From Cordia subcordata (taxonomy: Eukaryota > Streptophyta > Magnoliopsida > Boraginales > Cordiaceae), in the NCBI GenBank assembly GCA_028554755.1, contig JAPTOF010000017.1, positions 11,741,501 to 11,805,500 on the forward strand: a stretch of DNA of 64,000 bases, in the 5' to 3' direction. Every line of letters starts with the position of its first letter. Within the stretch, counting starts at the first letter, position 1. Position numbers and translations under genes: made by a program. Positions 36,037-48,689 of the stretch are shown here, piece by piece. The notes under the pieces are model-generated. The model was given only the letters and a program-made list of their open reading frames with translations, made no database searches and was not told the DNA's origin.

Positions 36037-36550
36037 TCTGTGTGTGTATAGGTGTGTGTGTGTGTGTGCATTTATAGGTGTTTTACATTAATTAATTAAT
36101 TAATTATAGTTTTAAGTACATAATACATATTATATACTAAAAATTAAGAAAAAAATTTTATTTTCTAGTAGCAGTAAGCTTTGAACCCTTAACCTTTTAC
36201 TCTTTAAAATTTTATTATTTTAATATATTTTAGGAATATTGTTTAGATTTTTTGGGAAAAATTATTTGATTGGTTAGTTTTTTAAAATTTAGAGATTTAA
36301 TTCGGTTTCTGGGGTTGAGAGCAAGTCTTAAATTCAGGTTCAGGGCATTTCTTGTTAAAAATATTTATTTAGATTTTTTTTAACCGGGTTTGGGAATTTT
36401 TGGGTACCCGCAGGTTTGGGACGTTTCAGAAATGGGATTTCCATTTAATTTTTATCTGGGTTTGAGACGAAAATGGGAATTCGAATGCTATGCGGGTAAC
36501 GGGTTTGGAATTCTTTCATGGGTAAGGTACCTGTCTTGTTACCATCCCTA
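35803..36550. mobile_element. non-autonomous hAT element with 8-bp target duplication
   Basis: 748 bp flanked by a perfect CATGTAAA at 35795-35802 and 36551-36558. The ends are TAGTGATGGCAAT and the complement TAGGGATGGTAAC. Subterminal parts pair as well: CCCGCATTCCTAAACCCGGTT near 35962 faces AACCGGGTTTGGGAA near 36382. An (AT)n and GT tract occupies 35983-36070. Eight-base duplications and GGGATGGYAA ends are hAT features. There is no transposase. Confidence 0.8.
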
Positions 36551-36729
36551 CATGTAAAACATTTTTAATGTTTTTAAAAGGGTGGCGAAGAGACTCAAAA
36601 CTATAAACTTGAACTCTAGAAGCATATTGAATTACCATCTCATATATACATGTGTTATACTTTTTTGAGTATTGTAAGAATGCCATGTCAATTCTTACAT
36701 GGCATGGTTATTTTATTTTTTATTATTTC

Positions 36730-37410
36730 TTATCTTTATGAATATACATTATTAGCTTTAATTAAAATATTAAATAGTCAATCAATTAATACTTAAGATT
36801 AAATTCATTTGTGAATTCTAAAAAATTTATTTCTTATCTATTATGTGCATATATTATTAACATTAGAAATTTTATTTCCAATCAATTAATTCTTAAAATA
36901 ATATTCATTTGTGAGTTTCAAAATATTAAATTCAAGTAAATTTAACGTTTACAATTAAAAAAATGCTTTTTTTAGACATTAAGAGAGTGTCATATCACCA
37001 CTTATATGACAATGGATATTTTATTATTAGCTTATACAATAATTTATTTTTATCACTTATTTTATTTATATTATTTTTATCTTTGTGGTTATCATTAAAT
37101 TATTAGTTATAATTAAAAATTAAATAATCGATCAATTAATACTTAAAATATGATTTATTTGTGAATTCCAAAAGGTTTGATCACTTATTATCTATTATCA
37201 ATATATATTCTTAGTTTTAACTTAGAAATTTAATTTTCAATTAATTAATTTTTAAAAACAACATTCATTTGTGAATTTCAAAAGATTCATTTCTTATTTT
37301 ATTTATATATATATATATATATAGTTAATTTTAATTTAGAAATGTAATTACTAATTAATTAATGCTTAAAAGTCTTAAAGCATTTTTTATTTGTGAATTG
37401 TAAAGATTAA
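36730..37410 (+). repeat. degenerate tandem repeat, about 105-bp unit, five copies
   Basis: CAATTAATACTTAA followed by ATTCATTTGTGAATT recurs with starts near 36781, 36881, 37131, 37239 and 37352. Between them TTAGAAATTTAATTT-type words also recur. Copies are strongly diverged and AT-rich, with no coding sense. Confidence 0.6.
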
Positions 37411-37778
37411 ACCTGAATAAATTTAGCATTTATTATTTAAAAATATCCATACAAAATACAAAATATTCATGACTAAATACTTCATATGCTATTAAAATAA
37501 AAAAAATCAACTTATATAGCATTTTCTATAAAAAATAAATAGGTGCGGAGCACGGATAAAAGTGTATTAGTACACATACAATTATTACCATTTTGCATGT
37601 TAAAGAGAAAGAAGATGATTATCCAACTTGAATGAAAAAATTTCTGATTTGCCTTGACAATTTGAAATCAGCAGTTGGTCACAAAATAATTGACAATAAG
37701 AGCTTACAAAAATATGTCTGGACAAAGATCAAACTAGAAGTTACAGTAAGTACAGTAGGTGATTCACAAGCTAGTCTC

Positions 37779-40290
37779 CTAAGAAGCAGCAGCAGCAGCA
37801 GCTTCAGTTGCTTTCTCTTTCTCTCTCTCTTTGATTACCTTCTTCCAGTTCTCCGCACTGTCGATAATTTCTCCAGTTTTTATGAGGTAACGCACCCGTT
37901 GTCCATTCTCTAGTGTTTTATGACCCACTCTACTTGCCACGTATTTCTCTTTAGAGTAAAGCATCACATTTGAGCTGTGAATAGGTGCTTCAATCTGAAA
38001 ACATCAAAGCTTAGAATATTACTTAATGCACCTAAGAATAGATGCTTCCGTTTAGCAAAGATGCTGTTCACTCTATGCATGACATAAGCACCTCAATAGT
38101 GCAAACACGGAAAGAGACATCAATAGACGAAATAAATGTTCAGAAAAGTGAAGCAGCCAGACCTTGATTATCTGCCCAGGTTCGCCCTCCTCCCGGCTCT
38201 TCATGTGCTTCGTCTTTAAGTTGATGTCTTTCACAACTACAGTGCTGTTATGCCTAAAAATTTTGGTAACCTCCCCAACTTGACCTTTATCACGTCCAGA
38301 TATAACTTTTACCGTATCACCAATTTTAACATGCATCTTGTGTAGTTCCGGAAGGCTGTTTGGCTTGCACTCTTTCCGTTCCCATCGCTTAAGCTGCAAA
38401 AAGAATTAGGAAGAAAGTGAGACACCATTAATAGCTGATGGAGGTTGATTTCGTAGTTTGACTACGAGGAATATCATTAATGCCGTTGCTAGACTCATTC
38501 TTATGGAGGCCACTGCAATACTGAAATGGCAGAAGTGGGAAATACAGTTTATTTTGCCAAAGAAACATCCCAGTTATTCCTGTGAGAGGATATTTTCTTT
38601 GGTTTTGCAATATACTCTGAATAATTTCTTGTTTTTAGTGTTCATAGATGTCTCTTTTGTCGCTAATCCTATAAATCTTTATGGCCCCAGTTTAGCACGA
38701 CCTTTTTCCAGAAAATTAAAACCTAGTTTATTAGAACAATGAAGTGTATGAGACGAATTGGAAAAGCAAGAAAACAAGGGCCAATAAAATATCATGATTG
38801 CGTTCTTAACAATTTTATTTCTTTTCCAAAGTTCTGGAATTGTCTGCTTCATGCACTCCTTGTGCATGCTTCTTGATTCATCAATTTGGATATGTGCTGA
38901 AATGTATATTGCTTTTCAAAAAGATCACGGCGTGCCAACAGTCAAATATCGTTGCTTTCTTTCTTCCTTGATCTATGCATGCTAGAACAGAAGGGTTTCT
39001 AACATGGGTAGAGAGATACAAAAAGAATTTCAAAAAACTAACCCTTGCTACAATGAAGCATGGCTCTTCTTTTGATTTCACCTGCAAAAAGCAGCAGAGT
39101 GTTATTACAGTCGAGGCATTTGAAGTTGTAAAGGGCGGCATCTCTAGGAATTGTTGATCAAAAGAAGCAAGTTCATATAGAGCACAATTGAGACACAATG
39201 CAACTAACTGCACTGTTCTAAACTCCAAAAAATTCCAATGAAATTGCTTGATACTCTAAGCAATTCATCCGGAAAAAAATCTGCAGCCCAAAATTCTGAA
39301 ATGAACTAAAGCCACAGCTCTGTGTAATGGTCAACATACTACAAACCAGATATTCATATCAGACAACACTACCAGTTACCACTACGTCGTTTTCATTAAT
39401 TGAAACAATGGTGTTTTCTTGCTTTTGAAATTAAAATGTACAATAAAGGCGCAAGGATACATATAGCCTGACATGACTGAATATTGAACTTTCCAACCGC
39501 ACTACAAAGATACACATAGTTAGTAATCAAACCTTATCCATCCTGGCATAGTCGACGTCTCTATATATAGAAAACTTTGGTAGGCACATCTCGAGTAGAT
39601 TGCCATTAGCATGTTAACATTGTTCTTCATACAAAAGAACCGCAGAAAACCACAAGATCACAATCAAAACTTTGATTGCGAACGGAGGCACGAATTAGAC
39701 AGGCAAAGACACAATCTAATTCAGTCAAAAACCAGCACCATTAATTCAAGAGATGCATTTCATAATAGAATCAAACTATTTCCAAAATTTTGTGTGGGCA
39801 AACAATAAGAATGTAATACCAAAATTTCTAATTAATTTACAGATTAATTGTTCATTTGCTTGAGCAAATACAACACAGCTCCACTGTTCAGGCATTTAAG
39901 ATTCACTTGATTAATTAACTATCTTCATCACGCCCCTCAACGCGTACATCTAGAGAGAAAAATAGTTACTGAAATTGGCTCTAGTACCATGTAAATTTAT
40001 CAACCCATCTAAAAACTCAAGCTTTAGAGAGTCTTCTATTCAATGTTAAGAAAGAAAACAAGAGGGGTTTACGAATACTCAAAAAAATTACTCGCTAAAT
40101 AAACTATCAACAATTTCATTCATCGTATAAAAGGAAACAATTAATAAAAAACTATTTGAAAAAGGAAAAGAAAAGAAATAGTTACCCGAGGAGGGCAGAG
40201 AGATGGTGAGAAGCGTTGGCCCAAGAAAGAGTTGGAGGAGAGAGAAAGAGAAGCAAACGAGCTTTGGAGAGTAGCAGCCATTGCCGCCAT
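37779..40290 (-). CDS. RPL24: plastid ribosomal protein L24 (uL24c), nuclear-encoded
   Basis: A large-subunit protein of the chloroplast ribosome that binds rRNA early in assembly. Four minus-strand exons: 40290-40186, 39081-39043, 38393-38163, 37994-37779, giving 196 residues. The first exon is a Ser/Leu-rich transit peptide ([19 protein letters not shown]). Exon 2 is only 39 bp ([13 protein letters not shown]). The KOW motif begins at [20 protein letters not shown] (about 71-90), and exon 4 carries [17 protein letters not shown] and a plant-type Ala-rich end. Residue phases join without gap, and the order matches plant plastid L24 as I know it. An in-frame upstream ATG at 40413 would only lengthen the transit peptide; a second Met lies three codons in. 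Confidence 0.95.
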
Positions 40291-41604
40291 TTTCTTTTGC
40301 TGTGTGGAGGTGAGACTCTGACGCTCTTTGAGTGAACAAGAGAATGATATCGCTTTTTCAAGAAAGGGCGAGAGAGAGAGTGGCACAAGAAGCAGGTAAA
40401 TTAGCTTATCCAAATTGAGCAGGCTGAACCGACCCGATTCCTACGTTCACCTCATCTTTTGTCAATCGGGTCACGTGTGTCGGGGGGGGGGGGTTGATTA
40501 CGGATCCAAAATCGAAATTATAAATAATTTATGGGAAATATTTTTATTGTTTTGTAGGTTATTTTTTGTAATTTATGATATTTGTGTCAACGACCTAGAC
40601 TAAGAAGTAAGAAACATAATTAAGTATTAAATATGTAAATGAACAATATAATAGTCATATCGAATTTTGGCTGCATGTAGTTTTTAGTTGAACTTTTTTT
40701 CCCCTAGTGTGTGACATTTTGATTAAGCAACTTTCGAGTTAAGGGAAGGGTGAAAAAGGTTTTGAGTTAATGCCATTACCCTTATTGATTGGTACTCCAG
40801 CGGAATTTTTTTCCATCCGACAGGAGTGAGGACGATAATGTAAGAGTTTATCTCGATATAGGTATATAATAGGGGTAGAGGGAGTTTTATTAACAAGTAG
40901 GGGTAAACAAACTTCACCCCTATCCTGCTCCATTGTCATCCCTAATCTTGCACTCCTAATCCGGGACTTCCTTTATGTCTTCTTGACTTCCTTACTGTCT
41001 TCTTGCTTTCTCTCATTCTTGGCTAAAATAATGCAACTTTATATTGGGTGCAAATTTCTTTTGTCAATTATATGGCCACAAAATGATGTAAAATTGCAAT
41101 TATTTACTTACAAGTTTTTTTTTTTTGGGTTAAATGAGCAATTCATGTATAACTCAAAGTTACGGCTTTAGATGATAAAATAAGAGACCGATAAATCACA
41201 TTATAAACCTATAATGCACATTGAGACCGTATTCAAAAGTAGGGGTAAACTTGCCCCAAAAGTCTGAGTCTGGTATTTGAATAATGACTTGTGCGCAAAA
41301 AGTTTTTAATACAAACTTATGATCTCTCATCATGTGTACTGTCTAACTCTTGATTGACTTGGCTCATGTATTGAAACGTGTGAATATATCATGAGATTTA
41401 GCGTGATCTTGTCTAACGTAAATTACTTTCGAGAACTGATTTCTGATGAAGCTCAGATATCAATTTCCTCACTGCAAACCGTGTTTGATCGCAGAGGATT
41501 GCAAAAGCCGAAAGTCGCCTTCTGGTTGGTGGCCTGTAAACCATTCCCCAAAGCAGTACACCAATAGTTGGTGTGAAGATAAGACATACATTTCTAGCGG
41601 TAAG
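40291..41604. other. gene-free spacer with a partial element end
   Basis: Near 40923-40942 the + strand reads CTCCATTGTCATCCCTA, matching the right end of the hAT-type element at 36550. Upstream DNA is consistent with a truncated relative, but no left end or duplication is visible. A run of 12 G lies at 40482-40493. The 73-residue minus ORF at 41413-41634 has no motif. Confidence 0.4.
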
Positions 41605-41607
41605 TAA

Positions 41608-41823
41608 GGGCCCGTTTAGATTAATTTTTTTCAAAAATATTTTTTTAACAACTTTTGAAAAATAATTATTTTTGAAACTGAAAATTCTGACTTATAAAAA
41701 AAATTATATTTAATTTTTTTTCAAAATTTTAATTTTTTTAAAAACCAAATCAAATAATTATTACAAATTTAATATAACAGAAAAAAGTACTTTTTCTTAA
41801 AAAAAATTAATTCAAACAGGCCC
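41608..41823. mobile_element. MITE, PIF/Harbinger-like (TAA target duplication)
   Basis: 216 bp bounded by TAA at 41605-41607 and 41824-41826. The terminal inverted repeats GGGCCCGTTTAGATTAATTT and GGGCCTGTTTGAATTAATTT agree at 17 of 20 positions. It shares its interior with the element in the zinc-finger intron. Confidence 0.8.
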
Positions 41824-42155
41824 TAAAAGCAGTTCAGAAGTCTGCTGTCTAACAAACTTAACATTCATTGAATATTCTTCCCACAGAAAAGTCCATATGG
41901 AAAAAATATACGTCATTTTAACTTTTTTGCGTGTCAATATACAAAATTGTAAAGAAGACATAGAGACAAAGAAAATGCGATGTTACACCACATTGCAAGG
42001 CAAGAGACGCTATATCAAATGCCAACCCTTTTAGGCAGAACTCAGTCAGACTGAGGCGTGCTGTCAAATCTAGCTCCTGCAAAACTGAAAATATGCTACA
42101 AACCAGAGCCAAAATGTAGGAACTAAAAAGAATGAAGAAATCAAAGTCCTATTGA

Positions 42156-45097
42156 TTAAACATCATAGGAGTCAGCTGTACTTCCCACAGATTCCACTCG
42201 CTGATGTCCGGAGATTGGACTCTGATGCTCTGGCAAGTCCACGTTGACGATAACCTCATCCGCAATGGCAGGCAAGGGATGCTTTTGATGCTTTCTCTTG
42301 TGCCTGGAGTTTATAATACGCGACAGAACTTGCACAATATCCCTCATGGAGGGCCGTTTCCTAGGTGCACGATTGACGCATCTGTATGCAAGTCCTGCCA
42401 AATCGTTAAGTTCTTGCGCATCAAATTTCCCTTCAAGATGTGAATCCGCAATTTCTTCCCATCCACCTTTCCCTTCAGTAGTCAGTGCAGCCTGTCAATG
42501 TAGAAGATATTACTCAGGAGGAAAGTTACAGTGTTGTCACCAGGAAAAGAGGATGCGAGTGTGCAGAGACTTACTAGTTCAACATACTCCATTAGACCCT
42601 GAAGAGGATTTCTTCCGGCAATAAGTTCAAATAGCAATACTCCAAAGCTGTAGACATCGCTTTTCTTAGTGAAGGTCCTTGATGATATGTATTCAGGATC
42701 AAGATATCCAAAAGTTCCACGGATGTTAGATACATGTTTGTCAACCATCTCTTCCCTTGAAAGCCCGAAATCAGCCACCTGTATGTGAGGGAATAATACA
42801 GTTTCATAGCACATTACTACATCACTCAGAAAATTAAACTGATTTTAAGAATTCCAAATGGCTTATGACATTAGATAAATTGATAGCCATCTAGTTCATC
42901 TTGCACCTTTTTGGAAAACTAAGACGAGAAAAAAAAAAAAAAATCAACATTACCTACCCTGGCTCGCATTGACTCATCCAACAAAATATTGGGAGATTTG
43001 ATGTCCCTGTGAATCACTGGAGGAACGGCCTGAAGATAGAGGAAAGACATCCACCACCACAAGAAGAAGAAAAGCCCAGGGACATGTTAGTGACAGGATT
43101 CTATACATTAAATAGATAAGAATCGAAAGCTCAGCCACTCCAGTGAACTAGTGCAAGTAAATATTAAAGTTTACCCCATCATGAAGATACTCCAAACCCC
43201 TGGCAACATCAAGGGCTATTTGTACTCTCAACTGCCAACTCAATGGTTCAAGCTTCTCACCTGTTAAATCAACCATTAGATGATAAGATGTCACTGCAAC
43301 AAGTAGAATTGTAAAGATGGCTTAACCATTACCAATTGCTTGCTAAACAAATGTATGCAGTTGGCTTGGTCAAGACATCCAAATTCGCCTTTTTTAAGTC
43401 TCTCAGTAATTGCACCATGATGAAATCATTATGAAATATGAACCATACTTAAAGAGAGACCTAACTGTCATCCACTCATTGAAGTGCTGTTTCACATATC
43501 TACACTTAAGTGAGTGTTAGTTAAAATCTTCTGTGTGCCACTAGTGTCTGCAGACATTTACATTGTTATAGTATTCAGAAATACGAGTAGACCAGGTATA
43601 GAAGCAAAGAGATATAGGTTCTGGGAATCAAGGACTGCTTATTCAGCTATCATAGCTTAGCCAACACAGGCTACAAAAGTTATCTTGTTACAGCTATCAT
43701 TGCTTAGCCAATAGGTAAATATTTGCACACTTCAGATCATAGCTTACCATACAAATGAGAGGCCAAACTGCCTTTACTCATGTAAACATACATAAGGATA
43801 TGCCGACCCTTCTCAGAGCAATACCCGACCAAATTTACAAGGTTTCTGTGATGTAATCTTCCTAGTAATGTAACCTGAGAATGAAAACACAGATAAAATG
43901 GTTAATAAGTGAAAATATTCAGAACCGAAAATCAGTCGATAGGACATGTAATTGAGTGGAGAAGTCATGCAAACGGCAGAGCTAGAAATTCCTCCTGCAA
44001 ACAAAGGAGCAACTGTATCTATGTAGGCATAATTTGTCAAATTTCCCACTTGAGTTTTAAAAATATAAACGTATAATTTTCTTGATACAAGTCTATACAA
44101 GAGATATCAAAGTTCAACTATTCCTAGAGTCTGCTAGAGAGATGCCACCTTTCTTTGTTGATATAATTACATGTAGGTTTTCCATTAAGTTGGTCATTAA
44201 GAGTAAGTAAATCTTTAATTCTTCTCCAGCGTCTGCAATTAATGTTACCTATCAGGTTACTAGTTTAAGCCACTCACATCATAGTCACCATATCATCTAG
44301 CAGAACTTGAAAAAGTTGCAAATAAATTCAAACGTGGCAATTCCAATGTTGAAAATTTCCAAAACAAACAACTAGTTTAGTCTGACAAGTGCTATAGCTG
44401 ATTTCATTTGAGAAAACAGCACTCACATAGATTCCTTATATTGTACTAATTGCTACCTAATTAAGTCAGATATTGCAAATCAATACCTCAGTTTGGAACT
44501 CTTTCTCCCCTTGCTTTGAATCAGTTGCAAGCACTTTAACAGCAACCGTCTCTCCAGTTGACATCTGTGCTTTGTAGACAGGGCCAAATGCCCCCTGCCC
44601 TATCAATGTGGTAAAATCACTGGTTGCTTTCTGCAGATCCCTAGTTGCGACCAAGAAAATTCAGTTAAGATACTTCAAGAATGCACACGTACATCAAAAT
44701 TTAAATGTGATTATATATTGAACATCAGCTCATATTACAAAATTATAACGAGTGACATCAAACATTTTGCATAAGTTACTCACTTGTACGCATACTCGAG
44801 TATCCCAGACGCCGAAATCACATTAGACTTGTTCAATCCCCCAAGCCATAAGGACCCTCCGGTCTGCATAACTGACTTAGGGGACTCGGTACCAAAAGAC
44901 GAATCTGACATCACTGAACAAGAATCAACTCCATTTGTGCGAATTGGGAGTGTAGCAGCCCTCCTAGAACTACTAGTGCCTATCTGCAAATGCTTTCTAT
45001 GATATCTAAAGCAGCAGAATGCAAAAATGGCCAAAAGCACACCAATCACCACCCCTATCGAAATTCCAATTATTAACCCGGTCGGTTCGTCGTTCAT
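42156..45097 (-). CDS. receptor-like kinase, CRLK type
   Basis: A membrane Ser/Thr kinase without an extracellular domain. Family members CRLK1/2 of Arabidopsis bind Ca2+/calmodulin and act in cold signalling upstream of MAPK modules. Seven minus-strand exons: 45097-44784, 44640-44487, 43874-43748, 43260-43175, 43029-42958, 42778-42575, 42491-42156, total 430 residues (CRLK1 about 440). One membrane segment spans about residues 7-30, followed by a Ser-rich region. Kinase motifs: [11 protein letters not shown] 118-128, Lys140, HRDIKSPN from 234, DFG 254-256, DPEY from 278. All are intact, and it is an RD kinase. The tail is basic then acidic (HKRKHQKH ... STADSYDV) and could hold a calmodulin site. 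It lies next to L24, as in Arabidopsis. Confidence 0.94.
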
Positions 45098-45133
45098 CTC
45101 TTTTACCAGTCGTACGTTGTGCCAAAGGCTCCC

Positions 45134-45172
45134 CTAAATAGCTGGTAAATCTGATCTATATGTTTCATCCAT
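45134..45172 (-). CDS. upstream ORF in the CRLK leader
   Basis: A 12-codon frame (MDETYRSDLPAI, stop TAG) lies in the 5' leader, with 36 bases between its stop and the main ATG. It starts just after the likely 5' UTR intron acceptor at 45181-45182. It might lower or tune translation; this is inference. Confidence 0.4.
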   Translation of the reverse strand: MDETYRSDLPAI

Positions 45173-45180
45173 AACAAAAC

Positions 45181-45843
45181 CTGAAATGGAAAACACAAGT
45201 AAAACAACAAATAAATAAAATAAAATAAAACCTTTTCTGACAACTTAGAGTGAATGAATATATAAACATTAAACTGGCAACACGAAAACTTAATCCGTTC
45301 AGGGTGAATAATTCAAGAAAGAAAACATTAACAATTTATGTCATGTTAGAGAATAATTAGTTTAACTTCGATGAGTAGCTAACAAATATACCTCAATCAA
45401 CTTTCCTAAACTATAACAGCTAACATTTATCAGGAAAGAGATTTCATATGAACAAAAAGTCAACTCAGAACAATAAATTTACAAAAATATGAAAGAAAAA
45501 GAGCTTTTAGAAGCATAAGCTTGAAGACAACAATCTGGTCAAACTTACAGAAATTTCTGAAATAAAAGTCAACTTTCAGAGTTTGTACACAACTTTGAAT
45601 GATAAACATTCGTCAAAATTCTAAACCTTAGAACAACAAAAAAGTCAAAATTACTAATAGCCTTCAAATAACAACAATTATACACGTTGAAAACAAAGCA
45701 TAAGCGTTCAGATCAAGATTAAGTTCATCAAAAGCAAAAAAAAAACAAAAAAGAAAAATCTAAACAGAAGCAAAAATAACTTATTTCCATTCCATTTTTC
45801 AAAGAAACAAAGGCAGTGTTCGAATAATTTGATCGATGCTTAC
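45181..45843 (-). other. probable 5' UTR intron of the CRLK gene
   Basis: On the minus strand, AGAAGAAG|GTAAGCATCG at 45844/45843 is a good donor, and CCATTTCAG|GTTTTG at 45181/45180 is a good acceptor after a T-rich tract. The interval has no ORF. The exon upstream contains a CTT repeat (45955-45978 on + as GAA), a common feature of plant leaders. Confidence 0.5.
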
Positions 45844-46149
45844 CTTCTTTTTTTTAAAATAAATTTTGGTCGTAATCGAAGTTCCAGCAGTTACTGTATC
45901 GTATACTTTTCATCATAATTAAAAAAGAAAAATAAAAAAAAAAGTATGAGATGAGATGAAGAAGAAGAAGAAGAAGAAAGGAATAATCAGGTGTGAGCGA
46001 GTACATACGTATGATATACTGCTGCTTCTACTCGTATTCTCGTTTTCTCCTTTTTGAGCTTGAGATTTGAATTTGCTTGACGACAGATTATGAAGATGAG
46101 TCAAACGATCAAAAGAGAGTAATGATGATGAAGAAGAATACTAAGAAAA

Positions 46150-48470
46150 AGAAGCCGAAGAAGAAAAATTAAAATGGATACGGAAATGAAAAAGTGGAGG
46201 GCGTTCTTTTTGTGTATTTTTTTAAAAAAAATTCTAAAGCACAGTTGAGATTTTTGAGAATGAAACGCGGGTGTATAAAATTCTTAGTTCCGAAATTGCC
46301 CCTATTTATTATCATGCATTTAATTTTCATCGCTTTTCTTTTATAGTTAATATGAGGATTTAGCTTCTAGATTCTTTTTTTTTTTTTTTAAATACAGTTT
46401 GCCGTCTAAAAATAGAAATGATGAGTCGTCGTGTCATTGTCTAAAAATTGTAGCGCGTGAGATTGATTATAAACATGTCATGTTTTTGAAAATTAACTGA
46501 GAATTTTGAATAAATATTTAAAGATTTAAATAATTGATAATGAATCTTCATTTTTTTGTGATAATTTCATTTATTTTAAATCTAAATTGCAAATTTATAC
46601 ATTTTGCGTTATGGGAATATCATGACCATAAGGTTGGACCGGTGGATCAAATTTATACCCTTACAACAAACTTTTCATGTATTGATTAATTAATTCAAGA
46701 CAAGGGAAGCACCAATCCTTGGTGATAATGGACTGACAATATAATGTCTCATACTAGTGAAATAAGTGTATATTAAATGATTTATAAGTGGTTATTAGAA
46801 ATGTACCTAATAATATAGGTTAATCATTTACGGTTATTCAATTTTAGACCTAATTAGTTATTGGTTATATCTAAAAAAATGTAAATTATTATTTAAAAAT
46901 TTAAATTAATTTTGCAACAACTACATCTTCATCATTGTCTTTAAATAGGCCAATACACCTTTGTACAACATGTATAAAAGCTTGTAATCATCTTCATACG
47001 AGTAACATGACAAACACACTTTTGCTTAACTCATTCATGATATCATAATTCGTTACAAGTCGAATGTGGGATACAGTAACATAACCCCCTAAACTGGTAG
47101 GAGCTACCATTATAGACAAATTCATTTTCCTCTATGATAGACTTTATTTAGAATTAAAGTGGAATAATAATTATAGAGGGAAAGGCATTGAATCTCTAAA
47201 AAAAGTGTGAAATAACAACTTTTTTTGTTAATTTTTTTATGACAAGGAAAATTCAGTTAGTAGAGTTCAACCATCAATTGACAAACTTCGAGTGTATCTT
47301 ATATTACGCACTAGGTAAGTTGAGAGTCCATAACTCAGGGTAAAGAATTAGATCCGAATTTGAATCATAAATCGTGTCTATCTTTACCTTTTACCGACGG
47401 GCATCTTGAGAGACGAAGACTAACTCATTTTGCTTTACAAAATGACAACTTTTCTCAAGAAACTTGTGCCCCAAAACTACGCTCTTCCGCATAGTTAAAT
47501 TGGTAAAAATGGGTTCCGACAAAAAAAAAATTGGTAAAAGGGGTTGAACTGGTCCCACCATAGAAAATGTGCATTGGGATGGCAATAAAGAGCACGCAGC
47601 TTTTTAGGTCGGATGTTTGATTAATAGTGACTGAGTTTAAAACACTTTAGGCTTCAACTTCAAGTGAGAAGGAGTGTTAGGTTTGATTTCAAGACTCCCA
47701 TTAAATGTATAGTTATTTTTGTTCAAGTGATGATCTTTGCAAATGTGACACCGGCTGATGTGGGCAGTTAGTAAGTTTGGAAAAATAGTAATTGCAGTAA
47801 TCAACTGTCAACCTAACCCTTTCAAGTTTGATATAAAATTCAAATTTTGACAAAATAAAAAATCACAATAGCATTATCAAGATGTGAACTGGTAAGAAAT
47901 GTATTGGTTCGTGATTAGAGAATTTGATTAAGAACCTCTCGTTATTAATAAACTAATATATGTTATGAAAGTGATAGGCTATATTACGTATGAAAGTTAT
48001 GTAATTTTAAAGAAAATCTTATCCGATTTCAGAGGGTATTTGGTGTTGTTTTACAAGCTGGTCATAGAAAATAAAAGTTACATGTTTTGCAATTTTTGTT
48101 TATTTAAATATTTCTTTAATTATTATTTACCATTATTCTTAAACATCAAAGCTAGCATGTTCAAATAATCAAAGCCGAACGAGCTATAAGTCTTTACGTG
48201 TTGACCATGGTGATCTAGAAAGGTGCCTTAGTCAAATGATATTAATATGTTTTTGATGTTTCTAGGAAAGCTTTAATTTTATGTTATCATGTTTAGACTA
48301 AACCGCTCGAAAAATATATTACCTATGTTTTCCGAAATATTTGAACATTTAATTTTTCTGAACATACATAAAAGTTGGTAATTATTGATTAGAAAGTACT
48401 AGCGGCTACAACATTAAGAAACAGAAGCATACATGTCGCTATGTTGCATGGCAAGATCTGGATGTCGTTG
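46150..48470. other. gene-free DNA upstream of the CRLK gene
   Basis: AT-rich spacer with the CRLK promoter at its left. A probable old LTR piece lies near 46740-46870 (see the matching words near 23477). No supported exon. Confidence 0.45.
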
Positions 48471-48475
48471 GGCAT

Positions 48476-48598
48476 AAAGCCATGCCCACGAGCTTATTTT
48501 GCAGCTTATAATTTTTTAGAAAAAAGTACTTTTTGTATATTTTAATTTATTATTTGTAACTTATAAGTCCCCAAAATAAGCTTAGCCAAACAGGCTGT
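48476..48598. mobile_element. short MITE-like inverted repeat
   Basis: About 120 bp. The left end AGCCATGCCCACGAGCTTAT and the complement of the right end (AGCCTGTTTGGCTAAGCTTAT) pair over about 35 bp. No clear target duplication. Confidence 0.45.
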
Positions 48599-48689
48599 TA
48601 ATGAGCCAGAACTATCTTTTTTACTAGGTAATCTAGTATTTTTATGCATGAAGATAATCAATTCGGTCGTTATGGTCGGACTCTATTAT

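Noticed and set aside
35991..36070. Possible origin or regulatory palindrome at the AT/GT tract
   Set aside because: A simple microsatellite inside a hAT element explains it.
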